Shown: in pieces, positions 54,501-62,626 of the stretch
How the letters are laid out: every line of letters begins with the position of its first letter
How positions within the stretch are numbered: position 1 is the stretch's first letter
Assembly (NCBI RefSeq): GCF_024684275.1
Contig: NZ_JAIKXF010000055.1
Span: 1-64,000, forward strand
Length of the DNA stretch: 64,000 bases
Direction: 5' to 3'
Source: Ruminococcus sp.
GTDB lineage: Bacteria > Bacillota_A > Clostridia > Oscillospirales > Ruminococcaceae
Position numbers and translations under genes: made by a program
The notes under the pieces: model-generated
Told to the model about the DNA's origin: nothing
Seen by the model: only the letters and a program-made list of their open reading frames with translations
Databases searched by the model: none

Positions 54501-56117
54501 TTTAGTCCAGGTAAAACCTTTTGTTTCCAGCTGGCTTTTTATACTATTATTGCCTGTCTCCAGTTCATAACCGTAAGCATTATCCTGAACCCATACGATA
54601 CCATTGGTAAAGTCGATCATACCGCCGGCAGGTTCATGGATACCACCAATATCAAGTACAAGAACATCATCAACAAAGATCCACATATCATCGTCGCCGC
54701 TATACTTGAAAACAACAGGATCATTACCAACTAAAACATTTTTAAACTGTGCTTCCATAGTCATACCGAAGTGATGATTATAAGTAGCATTTACAGTATT
54801 GTAGTTAGGATCTTTTTTGCTATAATTATAATCATCAAACGGGAAGAATCCTATCTTAAAGCCAGGATCGACATCGCCGCGTTTTTCATTATCAGTATCT
54901 GTAGTGATCGCGCTATTATACGTTTCTCCTGTCTTAGGATCAATATCTGTACCATAATGATGATTATCGTTTACGATCTCAAAAGTCCTGTCATACACTT
55001 TAAAATCAGATGTATCTTGATCAAAGTATGCATAATTATCATCGCTGTTGAAATAAAGATGTTTTACATCATTTTCTCTGAGCAGATGATTTACATCGGG
55101 ATAGACCGTCTTATATGCCTTTTCACTTTCAGAAACATCTGTTTTAAACAGATAATCAAGACTATGACCCGAACCACTCACTACAGGGAAACCATTTTCA
55201 AGTTTTCTATTTACTATGCCCTGAACAGGTCTGTTTCCGGACATAGGAGAAGGGTACGTCGTTCCAAAAGTATTGTAATCACCAGAATAGTTATTCTTAT
55301 CAGGATCAACTCTTGTATATACATTCTGTGGATTATTAGGATCATCATCATCTCTTAAGGTTCCTGTAAAGGCAGGTGTACCATAAGCAAAGAACATGAT
55401 ATCCTGGGCAGGATTTTTTTCGGAGTTTATTCCAATTTCTTTTACATAAGGATGCTCCCAATATCCATGATCAGGACTATTACTGTCTTCTTTCCATCTG
55501 ATACCATAATTATTTGGCTCACCTTCAAGAATTCTATCTTCGTCATTGAAGTCAAACAGCGTAAACTTGATACCTTTAGAAATATTATCAATTGTATCAG
55601 GTAATAGTTCAGGCTTACTCGGATCAAGTGTTTCGCCTGCTAAAGAAGTCATGCTCTGATCGCCGAACTGAAAGCTTGTCATGGCTTCTGCATCAAACTC
55701 AGCTGACTGTAATTCTTCCTCAGGAACTTCTATAGATAATAAATCACTTTCCGCTTCTTCAGAAAGCTTGAAAGCCTCAGAAGCTTCTTCAACGTCATCT
55801 GTATAGCACAGCGGAATGTGGTTATGTTCTTCATGGCCGCATATCAGAACCTTCTCATAGCACTCGTCTGTGTGAGTATGTTCTTCACTTTCTTCAGCAC
55901 CGCATATGAGCACCTTTTCATAGCATTCATCGGTATGATTATGCTCTTCAAATCCACATAGAGGTTCATTGACCATTGTAATAACTGTATCCCTCAGCTC
56001 CCAAAGGACTCCCGATGAAACAAATACAGATAATACAAGCAGCAGTGATACCATGCGCCGCCGCTTAACACTGTTTTTATGAATGATCTCATAAAAACTG
56101 TCAAAATATTTTTTCAT
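51510..56117 (-). CDS. Pilus tip adhesin with fibro-slime, Cna-B and carbohydrate-binding-like domains
   Basis: The 1535-residue protein has a membrane/signal segment at about 22-48, then three Cys/His repeats (HTDECYEKVLICG type, about residues 50-110). A fibro-slime (PA14-like) region follows (Ca-binding GDDDMWIFVDDVLVLDIGGIH near 470-495), then Cna-B repeats (about 730-985) and two beta-sandwich regions (about 990-1165 and 1183-1350). The latter resemble CBM22/CBM4_9 modules (RTAAWQGAKLVL, SNRQNSGDGIQLD, LVAGRKYKFDIY). The C-terminus has LPATGG, a membrane helix and RRKRRRV. The combination suggests a tip that binds plant polysaccharide. The CBM call is by pattern only. Confidence 0.82.
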   Translation of the reverse strand: MKKYFDSFYEIIHKNSVKRRRMVSLLLVLSVFVSSGVLWELRDTVITMVNEPLCGFEEHNHTDECYEKVLICGAEESEEHTHTDECYEKVLICGHEEHNHIPLCYTDDVEEASEAFKLSEEAESDLLSIEVPEEELQSAEFDAEAMTSFQFGDQSMTSLAGETLDPSKPELLPDTIDNISKGIKFTLFDFNDEDRILEGEPNNYGIRWKEDSNSPDHGYWEHPYVKEIGINSEKNPAQDIMFFAYGTPAFTGTLRDDDDPNNPQNVYTRVDPDKNNYSGDYNTFGTTYPSPMSGNRPVQGIVNRKLENGFPVVSGSGHSLDYLFKTDVSESEKAYKTVYPDVNHLLRENDVKHLYFNSDDNYAYFDQDTSDFKVYDRTFEIVNDNHHYGTDIDPKTGETYNSAITTDTDNEKRGDVDPGFKIGFFPFDDYNYSKKDPNYNTVNATYNHHFGMTMEAQFKNVLVGNDPVVFKYSGDDDMWIFVDDVLVLDIGGIHEPAGGMIDFTNGIVWVQDNAYGYELETGNNSIKSQLETKGFTWTKIPKPTKIGANTATSTVGEGTKWKVSYLEDYYKDGEKTCTANDNQEHTIKMFYLERGGCYSNLAMEINLPTVKPLSVIKNVDKGKYPENYYDNKYYNFCLYVLDEGTGQYVPATDRTDYEFTLKAGDRKDFDGLDATKKYKVVEQGVDPNIFSEVIINGTRHTLNSSQNVDISTGEIDLNVVNSYTFTNKMHSEDIPLKINKKWINSEGVDVTSSHSDYNVKFKIYRKDTTNGEVTPVAINGKRTFALSKNTNWNWDSETIIPDSPVKFPTRIGDRIYTYNIVEQNIPTGYKASYTYAGGGNVTITNTDTSKTDIFVKKVWENKPDDTPVKLTLKRRKVGYDESKQTDLLIKLLDEKGYLIRDVYRNDVYAGGSVEFTLDLPDGVAIFRDQNNEYPKVETGDAKVDFSGNFFEVSNLSAKPDGSSGNANVVEIKLTSGNVRDGLLLLHHSFTNDTSGWISNAGHIVTLSGTNPYAKGNDLLIKDRTAAWQGAKLVLDPDVFKPNKTYTFSTYVYYDDRWLGEGKDPERNPDSITFAMTYNDGLENGNDSFHQISAVSVDRGSNNNGWIQLQGSVTFPANVNPYGMFIIVETRNPAGWQEGDAFGGPFSFRMDEFVAVEGINPISVSQGDGKVTVGADNSQNGQVYEINFTNGYNGLASDPLYGELNGSGWSLRKGNDNSTVTAGPTNDSGAILISNRQNSGDGIQLDTTNYLVAGRKYKFDIYTQRHGADGADSVILTLHERVNNKAQYRWIKNISLVGGDHDWHHDSADITISLNADGKTIYFETQSGSKPFRVRGVRITDITGATESKPGYNIVNGQYVMDYTNYNVNIDVDSITNPLHMQGTYTDDTDWNNLNHSITLPRDSNVEGESMMYHWGKSMLEEENGFLYQYYVEETEIYPDGLGNPIEIIQNMDASSQPTYDGGHDSDDSYIATYSNYDVATNTQETPILVTNEYIWYKLPATGGSGTGRIYFLGCMFTAIGIISGSALYRRKRRRV

Positions 56118-56122
56118 CTATT

Positions 56123-56716
56123 TCAACGTTCTCCTTTCTGAGATTTATCATCAGACCATACTTTAAACAGAACCTTGCCAATGATCTGATCCTTTCCTAT
56201 ACAGCCGATAGCAGAGCTTCTGCTGTCCACAGAAGTCTCACGCTGATCGCCAAGAATAAAGACCTTATTATCAGGAACCTGATATGGGAATTCGATCTCA
56301 CATTTTCCAAGCTCCTTTTTTTCAACATACGGCTCATCAAGAAGTTCTCCGTTCACATAGACATTTCCATCAGAATCCATATCGATCATATCCCCTGAAT
56401 GGCCTATAACTCGCTTCAGTAATGTTTTATTCTGCCAAGAAAAACAGCAAAGCCCGCCTTTATTAATGTTGTCCGTCTTTACAAGAACCAGAACATCACC
56501 TGAATTCAGAGTAGGCTCCATGCTGTTTCCGACGACCTGTACAACAGGGAAAAACAGAGTTGACACAAGGACCGCAGCAGCTGCTACAACAATAAGAATG
56601 GACACAGTGCTGAAAAGTGTACTTCTGAATTTTTTTCTGTATTTAATGTTTTTTAGCTCAGTCTCAACCTGTTCAACCGACGGCATAGACTCAGGCGTCT
56701 TTTTCTTTTCTGTCAT
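56123..56716 (-). CDS. Signal peptidase I
   Basis: The 197-residue membrane protease has an N-terminal helix (about 37-58), the catalytic Ser in GNSMEPTL, the catalytic Lys in LLKRVIG, and the conserved GDQRETSVDSR box. ATG 56716 follows AAGGA. Encoded between the coiled-coil protein and the tip adhesin, it is likely dedicated to pilin precursor processing, an arrangement known from other sortase pilus loci. Confidence 0.93.
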   Translation of the reverse strand: MTEKKKTPESMPSVEQVETELKNIKYRKKFRSTLFSTVSILIVVAAAAVLVSTLFFPVVQVVGNSMEPTLNSGDVLVLVKTDNINKGGLCCFSWQNKTLLKRVIGHSGDMIDMDSDGNVYVNGELLDEPYVEKKELGKCEIEFPYQVPDNKVFILGDQRETSVDSRSSAIGCIGKDQIIGKVLFKVWSDDKSQKGER

Positions 56717-56740
56717 GATCAACTTTCCTTTTTATCATAG

Positions 56741-57088
56741 CTATTCTTTACTTTTGACATTGTATTCTGCCTCTGAAATGATCATTTGCGCTTTTTCCTG
56801 TGCATCTCTGATCAGTTTCTGAGCCTTTTTTTCAGCTGTTTCCACAGCTGAATTCTCAACACCTCTGATATAATCATCAGCAGTCTGCTGAGCAGCTTCA
56901 AACAGTCCATTCAACTTTGCCGATATTTCGGCAAGAGAACCTGAATTACTGATTTTAAGCTCCTTTTCTTTAAGCTTTTCACGAAGCTCCTCATTTTCCT
57001 TGATAAGCTCCTCCTGCTTTTTCTGATATTCATATATAATATAAATCAAATCACTTCTTTTAAGGTGTTTAAATTCTTTATCAGTCAT
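56741..57088 (-). CDS. Small coiled-coil protein, first gene of the pilus operon
   Basis: The 115-residue soluble protein begins MTDKEFKHLKRSDLIYIIYEYQKKQEEL and is nearly all charged alpha-helix (KENEELREKLKEKELK, AEKKAQKLIRDAQEKAQ), somewhat like DivIVA- or AtpF-type coiled coils. It has no signal peptide. The start at 57088 has GGAG 6 nt upstream. Conserved neighbourhood with SPase and pilins suggests a role in positioning or secretion of pilins, but no function is known to me. Confidence 0.7.
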   Translation of the reverse strand: MTDKEFKHLKRSDLIYIIYEYQKKQEELIKENEELREKLKEKELKISNSGSLAEISAKLNGLFEAAQQTADDYIRGVENSAVETAEKKAQKLIRDAQEKAQMIISEAEYNVKSKE

Positions 57089-57130
57089 AATATTCTCCAT
57101 AAACTTTAATATTTCTTACTTATTATGCAT

Positions 57131-57159
57131 ATTATACCATTTGTTTTAATAGCAGTCAA
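57131..57159 (-). promoter_or_regulatory. sigma-A promoter of the pilus operon
   Basis: On the minus strand TTGACT and TATAAT are separated by 17 nt, 43 nt before the first ATG. The remaining 57160-57581 is AT-rich, with no gene or clear signal apart from the ribosome-binding site of the next plus-strand gene. Confidence 0.78.
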
Positions 57160-57581
57160 CAACCTTAACACATTATTAACACAAATTCAAATATTTTTAT
57201 ACAGCACAAACAATATAGCAGCTGTATATTTGTTGTATCCTACAAATTCGAGACTTTAAGTAAAGTATACCATTTACAAAATCTCTGTCACAATATACAA
57301 TTAGTACAAATATATTTATAATAAATACTAAATCTGCCATATCGAGCTGCTTTTTCTTATAGATTCAAGTCTGTATCTCTATTCTTTTTTCACTTTTGTC
57401 CAATATCCATTGCAGCACTATAACACATAACAAAAAAAGTTTACATAATATACTGAACTTTGTTTAGGCTTTGTGGTAAAATTTATATAAATAATTATAT
57501 ATTCTGTCTGTATTGCACATTTAATGTTAATCTGAATAGAATCCACCTTATTATTTGTTGGATTATTTAAGGAGGGCACAT

Positions 57582-59294
57582 ATGAAGGAATTGCTTGAAC
57601 GTAAAAAAGGACTTCGCAGAAGCATATTGATCGTTGATGATGACTATATCGCAAGAGAGATACTCGGAAAAATACTGAAAGACCAATACGAAATCAGCTA
57701 TGCCGAAAACGGCGTGATAGCCCTCGATATCATAAAGAGGGACAAACTGAAGCTCTCACTTGTGATACTTGATCTGCATATGCCGCAAATGGACGGATAC
57801 AGTCTGTTGAAACTGCTCCGCAGCGACAATGAGCTGAGGCGTATCCCTGTTATTGTGCTGATCTCTGAAAAGGGCGCAGAGGTAGAGAGTCTGAAGATCG
57901 GAGCAGCGGATTTTATCACAAAGCCCTTTGATATGCCGGAGGTCATTTGTGCAAGAGTCAGTCACTCTATCGAACTCGCTGAGGACAGCGTTATTATACA
58001 TGAAACGGAGCGTGACGAGCTTACAGGACTGTTTCATAAGGAATTTTTCTTTCAATACGGCAAAAGACTTGATGAACTAAATAACCATATGCCGATGGAT
58101 GCAGTTATGATCGATATAAACCGTTTTCATATAGTAAATGAGTTATACGGCAGAAGGTACGGTGATCAGGTGCTTAGAACCGTTGGTGAAAGCCTCCATG
58201 AACTTGTCAGCAAAAACGGCGGAATTGCCTGCCGCCGTGACAACGACCAGTTTTACGTCTATCTTCCTCATAATGATGAGCTTAAAGGCAAACTGCCGCA
58301 TTATATAGCTGTGATAGACAAGCGTATAAACGACAGCAGTATAAGCTTGCGGTTTGGTGTGTATTCCGATGACGGCAGCGAAAAGTGTATGGAGCACCGT
58401 TTCGATTATGCCAGACTTGCCTGCCAGAAGCTCAGAAACAGCTATGTATCCTGCTTTAATTTCTATAACGATGAGCAGCACAGCAAAGAGCTGTACGCCG
58501 AAAGGCTCATAAATGATATGGACAAGGCACTGTCCGAAAAACAGTTCAAGGTCTATTATCAGCCGAAGTATTCAATAAGAGGCAGCAGACCGCAGCTTTC
58601 AAGCGCTGAAGCGCTTATCAGGTGGTTTCACCCCGAATTCGGTATGGTAAGCCCGGGACAGTTCATCTCGCTCTTTGAGGAGAACGGTCTGATACAGAAA
58701 CTCGACCGGTTCGTGTGGAACGAAGCAGCGGCGCAGATAAAGCTTTGGAAAGACAAGTACGGGACCGATATTCCGGTGTCGGTCAATGTGTCAAGAGTCG
58801 ATATGTTCAACGCACACCTTGTGGAGATATTGGAGAGCATCACAAGACAAAACGGCTTGAAGAATGCCGAGCTTCTGCTGGAGATCACGGAATCTGCCTA
58901 TACCGACGATTCCGACCAGATCATCGAAACAGTGAATACACTCCGCAAGTGCGGATTCAGGATAGAAATGGACGATTTTGGCAGCGGTTATTCCTCGCTG
59001 AATATGCTGACTGCTCTGCCGATAGACGCTTTGAAGCTGGATATGAAATTTATCAGGACTATCTGCGAAAAGCCTAAAAGCGCTCGGCTTGTCGGCATCA
59101 TGATCGACATTGCAAGGCTCCTTGAAGTCCCTGTTATTGCGGAGGGCGTTGAAACAAAGGAACAGATGGAACTGCTGAAAAAACTGGGCTGTGACATCAT
59201 ACAGGGCTATTATTTCTCAAAGCCTCTTCCGCCTGAAGAGTTCGGAACTTTAATAGAAAAAGAGCTGAAGGAGAAAGATCATGCTTACAATTGA
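57582..59294 (+). CDS. Response regulator with degenerate GGDEF and intact EAL domain
   Basis: The 570-residue protein has a receiver (residues 12-135; acidic VDDD, phospho-acceptor in VILDLHMPQMDG, TKPFD), then a GGDEF-like domain where the signature is DNDQF, so cyclase activity is unlikely, and an EAL phosphodiesterase domain with EALIRW, the VNVS block, DDFGSGYSSL and IAEGVET all present. It probably hydrolyses c-di-GMP under phosphorelay control. ATG 57582 follows GGAGGG. The next gene, an HPt protein, overlaps it by 14 nt. Confidence 0.92.
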   Translation: MKELLERKKGLRRSILIVDDDYIAREILGKILKDQYEISYAENGVIALDIIKRDKLKLSLVILDLHMPQMDGYSLLKLLRSDNELRRIPVIVLISEKGAEVESLKIGAADFITKPFDMPEVICARVSHSIELAEDSVIIHETERDELTGLFHKEFFFQYGKRLDELNNHMPMDAVMIDINRFHIVNELYGRRYGDQVLRTVGESLHELVSKNGGIACRRDNDQFYVYLPHNDELKGKLPHYIAVIDKRINDSSISLRFGVYSDDGSEKCMEHRFDYARLACQKLRNSYVSCFNFYNDEQHSKELYAERLINDMDKALSEKQFKVYYQPKYSIRGSRPQLSSAEALIRWFHPEFGMVSPGQFISLFEENGLIQKLDRFVWNEAAAQIKLWKDKYGTDIPVSVNVSRVDMFNAHLVEILESITRQNGLKNAELLLEITESAYTDDSDQIIETVNTLRKCGFRIEMDDFGSGYSSLNMLTALPIDALKLDMKFIRTICEKPKSARLVGIMIDIARLLEVPVIAEGVETKEQMELLKKLGCDIIQGYYFSKPLPPEEFGTLIEKELKEKDHAYN

Positions 59295-59616
59295 TAAACT
59301 GAGAGAATATGGCGCTGATGTGGACGAGGGACTTGCGCGGTGCATGGGTATGGAAGAATTTTATATCGGACTTGTCGAAAAGGCACTTGCTGACAATAGA
59401 CTTCCTCTGCTCAAACAGCAGATCGGAGAAGGCGATCTTGATGCGGCGTTTGAGACTGTTCATGTACTAAAAGGTATGTACGCTAATCTGTCGCTTACTC
59501 CGCTGACAAAGCCGATCAGCGAGATAACAGAGCTGCTTCGCAGCAGAACAGAAACAGATTATTCTTCGCTCATAACGGAAGCTAAGTTTCAGTTTTATAA
59601 ACTGTGCAGTTTATAA
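59281..59616 (+). CDS. Histidine-containing phosphotransfer (HPt) protein
   Basis: The 111-residue helical protein has the HPt signature VHVLKGMYANLSL, with the phospho-accepting His near residue 60. It would pass phosphate between a hybrid kinase and the receiver of the preceding gene. It is translationally coupled to that gene. Confidence 0.85.
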   Translation: MLTIDKLREYGADVDEGLARCMGMEEFYIGLVEKALADNRLPLLKQQIGEGDLDAAFETVHVLKGMYANLSLTPLTKPISEITELLRSRTETDYSSLITEAKFQFYKLCSL

Positions 59617-59642
59617 ATCAATATAACGAGTAAAATATTGGT

Positions 59643-60431
59643 ATGAAAAGGATAAATAATAAAACAGGACTGTATACAGCCGTTATAGGCAGTCTGCTGA
59701 TAGCGGCAATTCTTATACTCGGAACATACTGGACGGGACAGAAGGCAAAGCAGGACACCGAAAAGGCCGCAGCATCCGTAAGCAAGCTGTACCTTGACGA
59801 GCTTACCGGCAGGCGCGAACAGGTGGTCGCTTCTGCATTGAAACGTAACATCGGGAATATGCAGACGGCTATCGGACTTCTGACAAGCGACGATCTCAGC
59901 GATAAATCCCATTTGCAGGCATATCAGCAGCGTATGAGAAAGCTCTATACCCTTGAAAAATTCGCCTTCGTGGATACAAATGGACTTATCTATACCGCAG
60001 ACGGCACTATGAACAATATAGAGCAGTACAGCTTTGACTACAACAATATCAACGATCCCGAAATATCCGTCAGGAGCGATGACAGCGGCAGCAAAAGCGT
60101 TATTATCGCTGTTCCGGTGGACAGGCTTCCGCTTGGCAGACAGACGCTGACCGTCTGCTTTATGGAAATCAGCATGAACACTATGCTGGAAGGTGTATCA
60201 TTACAGTCGGACAACAATAATACTACTTTCTGCAACATCTACACAAAGGACGGCAATGCTCTTACAGATATGGTCCTCGGAGGTCTTGCAAGCGAAGACA
60301 ATCTTCTCAAGGCTATGGAACACGCCGATTTTGACGATGATGTTACCACTGATGATCTGCGTTCTGATTTTAAAATTGGCAGAGGCGGAGTCATCTCATT
60401 TACATATGACGACTCACAATGCATACACTAA
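59643..60431 (+). pseudogene. Truncated membrane sensor (Cache-like input domain only)
   Basis: The 262-residue frame has an N-terminal helix (10-30) and an extracellular Cache-like domain (about 35-255). It stops just where the second membrane helix and a signalling domain (kinase or GGDEF) would begin. Operon position after a REC-EAL and an HPt gene suggests it was the hybrid kinase. The sequence after about 60415 changes character, consistent with a deletion junction. The ribosome-binding site is weak. Confidence 0.7.
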
Positions 60432-60436
60432 CTGCA

Positions 60437-60473
60437 AGCGTTCTCTCTGAGCTTTCATTGAGGACGCTTTTTC
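60437..60473 (+). terminator. Probable terminator after the truncated sensor
   Basis: AGCGTTCTC pairs imperfectly with GAGGACGCT, followed by TTTTTC. Confidence 0.55.
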
Positions 60474-60642
60474 ATTGGTTAGCTTCCAGCAAAAAGCCTG
60501 TCTCCCCTACTCCGCAGCTGTAGAGATGCTTAGTGGATTTGACCTTAGCCGAACAGAAAAGATGTGCCTGCCCGGCAATACCATGACGGTAACTGCAAAG
60601 AATTCCGTACACCTGTACAACCATGAGCGTTCACTTTTATAG
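60442..60642 (+). pseudogene. Orphan coding fragment without start
   Basis: A frame open for about 65 codons ends at TAG 60640-60642 (residues such as CLPYSAAVEMLSGFDL, VTAKNSVHLYNHERSLL). It has no start codon with a ribosome-binding site and no recognised family. Its protein-like composition suggests the 3' end of a deleted gene. Confidence 0.3.
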
Positions 60643-60694
60643 ACAGTGTTCAGAGACTTATGTATCTCAAAGTATAAAACATTTCAAAAAACAC

Positions 60695-60723
60695 TTGCCA
60701 AACCTCCGCACTTGTGATATAAC
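60695..60723 (+). promoter_or_regulatory. Promoter of the truncated tRNA-Leu
   Basis: TTGCCA and TATAAC separated by 17 nt, 12 nt before the tRNA 5' end. Confidence 0.55.
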
Positions 60724-60734
60724 ATTATAGCAAT

Positions 60735-60773
60735 GCGGATATGGCAGAATTGGCTGACGCGTATGGTTCAGGT
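60735..60773 (+). pseudogene. 5' half of a tRNA-Leu (CAG)
   Basis: GCGGATATGGC, GAATTGGCTGACGC and the anticodon loop TTCAGGT (CAG) match a class II tRNA-Leu. The 3' side of the anticodon stem, variable arm, T-arm and acceptor are replaced by unrelated sequence with a hairpin CGCTATTTTT/AAAAATAGCG. It cannot make a functional tRNA. Confidence 0.8.
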
Positions 60774-60834
60774 CGCGCTATTTTTGTGTAAAAATAGCGA
60801 TCTCACGATTGTGAGACCTTATGCTGTTTTCGTC

Positions 60835-60887
60835 CAAATACCGACGAATATTACTTGTTCAGAGATCCAAGCTATAAAAAAAGATAA
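60835..60887 (+). pseudogene. Fragment of a pair-D-type sensor C-terminus
   Basis: The plus strand encodes PNTDEYYLFRDPSYKKR followed by a stop, nearly identical to the end of the pair D membrane protein (DTDEYYLFRNPSYKK). A GTGAGACC hairpin piece also seen behind pair D lies just before it. It is a remnant of a lost paralogue. Confidence 0.7.
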
Positions 60888-60904
60888 TGTCTCCTAAAAG
60901 AAAG

Positions 60905-60927
60905 CAGCCGTGCGAAGTGCACGGCTG
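60905..60927 (-). terminator. Terminator of the pair E fusion gene
   Basis: CAGCCGTGC/GCACGGCTG stem, the counterpart of 41449-41475. Confidence 0.8.
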
Positions 60928-61190
60928 TTTTGTCAGCTGTTTATGTATTCTTCTAAGGTCATGACGCTGCCATTTGCCGTTGCAGTGTATGCATAGTAGG
61001 AAAGTATCTCTGAGGCATCAACAGCATTTATGCTATCGTCTTTATTTACGTCGGCTGACTTTTTCTGTGTATCATCAAAACCTGTGCTCTGACCTGTGGA
61101 GGTCTTGGAATAATAGTCAAGAACCAAAGAAGCGTCTATGGCATTTACTGAGCCGCTGTTGTCAACGTCACCGAGGGAATAATCCAGAGC
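60905..61190. repeat. Near-identical DNA repeat of 41449-41740
   Basis: The terminator and the dockerin-coding 3' ends of the two fusion genes match almost base for base over about 280 nt, indicating recent duplication or gene conversion. Confidence 0.85.
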
Positions 61191-62615
61191 ATTATACCTG
61201 TTCATCTCGTCGTTGACCTCTTTTGCGCCGCTTACCGTATAGGTCTTCATAACCTTTAAATGGTCTGTGATAGGAAGCGGCTTGAGGTTCATCTTATCAA
61301 GATAAAGAGCCAGATATCCGAAATCATCACTGTCAATTTCACCGTTAAGGTTCATATCACCGTATTGCTCAACTCTCGCATTAAGCTCGTCGGACATGGG
61401 AACTCCGTCAAGTTCGATAGACCTATTTCTTGCGATCACATCTGCGTTTACGACATATCCAAGAATATCATATACGTCAAAATAATTGAACTCTCCGTCG
61501 CCGTTTACATCTTTTTCCGTTTCACCGCTGTCAAGGCGTCTGAAGCAATCAAGCTGTGCTTCTGTATAGTCCTTATCCTCGTATGTCTTGACCTCGCTTC
61601 TCAGCTTTTCCATATATTCGATAAACTCATCTACATGGTCGGGTCCGTCAACAGTCATAAAGTCGTAGTCTCTTAATGCTTCCCTTATTTCATCAGTTGT
61701 AGGATATTCGCCGTTTATATATAGGTAATACCTTGCAATCTGGTTTACACTTCTGATGTCAAAAGGCAGTATTTCATATATTAAATTTTCGTTGTGCATT
61801 ATCTTTTTGACGTGCTTAAAGGTCTGCTCATCATAATATTTATACATATCCGTATATTTCGACTGGTCTTCGCGGTATTCCTGCCAATAGTGCCAAACGT
61901 GGTCTGAATACAGCTTTAATTCAAAAATATCTTCGATGTCAAAATCGCCGTCACTATTCATATCGTACTTCCAATTTGTCTCTTGGAGTGAACTGAACCA
62001 ACTTGTTTCACCCCAAGAAAATCTTATCTTATTCGGGTTTTCGGCATATACGCCTGTCGGGTTTGCTGTAGCTGCTATTCCCATAGCAGATAAGAAAGCT
62101 ATCATTTTTTTCATAGTAACACTCCCTTCCTCATACTCGGATATAGTTGTTGTTTCTGCCTCAGCCGGTGTGTGTACAGGCGCTGTTGTCCTTGCCTGCG
62201 CCGTGGCTTTGGCTGTGCGCGTGATATTTGTTCTGGCAGCCGCTGTGGTCCGCACCCTTGCGGTGGTGGCAGCCGTTAAAGTGGTCGCCGCAGATACTGC
62301 GCCTGTTACCGACGCGGTAGAGGTCTCTGTTGGCTGAGCCGTTGAGTCCTCCGTGACCGCTATGGATACTGTAGTGGGCTGAGCTGTATGCTCGGTGTCA
62401 TTGCCGTCAAAATCCGTGCGAAGCTTTGAAGCTCCGTAAATGCCTATACCTATAAGAAGCGCGGCTGCTGCCGCCGCAAGCCGTGAAGCCACAGGAAAAC
62501 GCCTTTTTCGCTTTTCTGCATAAGAGGCTCCGACCTGTGCGAAAAAATCTTCTTTATGCTTTGATTCAGGGAATACAAAAGACTCCCGAATGGCATTCTT
62601 TAATTTCTTGTCCAA
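60933..62615 (-). CDS. Anti-sigma-like membrane head fused to a dockerin protein (pair E)
   Basis: The 560-residue frame starts at TTG 62615 (GGAGG, spacing 7). It has a cytoplasmic head (1-40, MDKKLKNAIRESFVFPESK), a membrane helix (about 43-63) and a Thr-rich stalk (75-165), then the internal signal-peptide-like MKKMIAFLSAMGIAATA at ATG 62114 with its own AAGGGAG site, EF-hand-like loops and a C-terminal dockerin. The head differs from pair C, whereas the dockerin module is nearly the same protein, with blocks of near-identical DNA at both ends. A 393-residue secreted product from the internal start is possible. Confidence 0.75.
   Translation of the reverse strand: MDKKLKNAIRESFVFPESKHKEDFFAQVGASYAEKRKRRFPVASRLAAAAAALLIGIGIYGASKLRTDFDGNDTEHTAQPTTVSIAVTEDSTAQPTETSTASVTGAVSAATTLTAATTARVRTTAAARTNITRTAKATAQARTTAPVHTPAEAETTTISEYEEGSVTMKKMIAFLSAMGIAATANPTGVYAENPNKIRFSWGETSWFSSLQETNWKYDMNSDGDFDIEDIFELKLYSDHVWHYWQEYREDQSKYTDMYKYYDEQTFKHVKKIMHNENLIYEILPFDIRSVNQIARYYLYINGEYPTTDEIREALRDYDFMTVDGPDHVDEFIEYMEKLRSEVKTYEDKDYTEAQLDCFRRLDSGETEKDVNGDGEFNYFDVYDILGYVVNADVIARNRSIELDGVPMSDELNARVEQYGDMNLNGEIDSDDFGYLALYLDKMNLKPLPITDHLKVMKTYTVSGAKEVNDEMNRYNALDYSLGDVDNSGSVNAIDASLVLDYYSKTSTGQSTGFDDTQKKSADVNKDDSINAVDASEILSYYAYTATANGSVMTLEEYINS
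62114..62128 (-). promoter_or_regulatory. Internal ribosome-binding site and start in the pair E fusion
   Basis: AAGGGAG, 7 nt, ATG on the minus strand, matching the internal site at 42673 in pair C. Confidence 0.6.
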
Positions 62616-62626
62616 GCCGATACCTC

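Noticed and set aside
55840..55975. Possible CRISPR-like repeats
   Set aside because: The repeats are in frame within the tip adhesin and encode Cys/His protein repeats. No CRISPR array or cas gene is seen in the window.
57160..57540. AT-rich intergenic stretch as a replication origin
   Set aside because: No DnaA-box cluster or origin-linked gene was found; it is simply a divergent promoter region.
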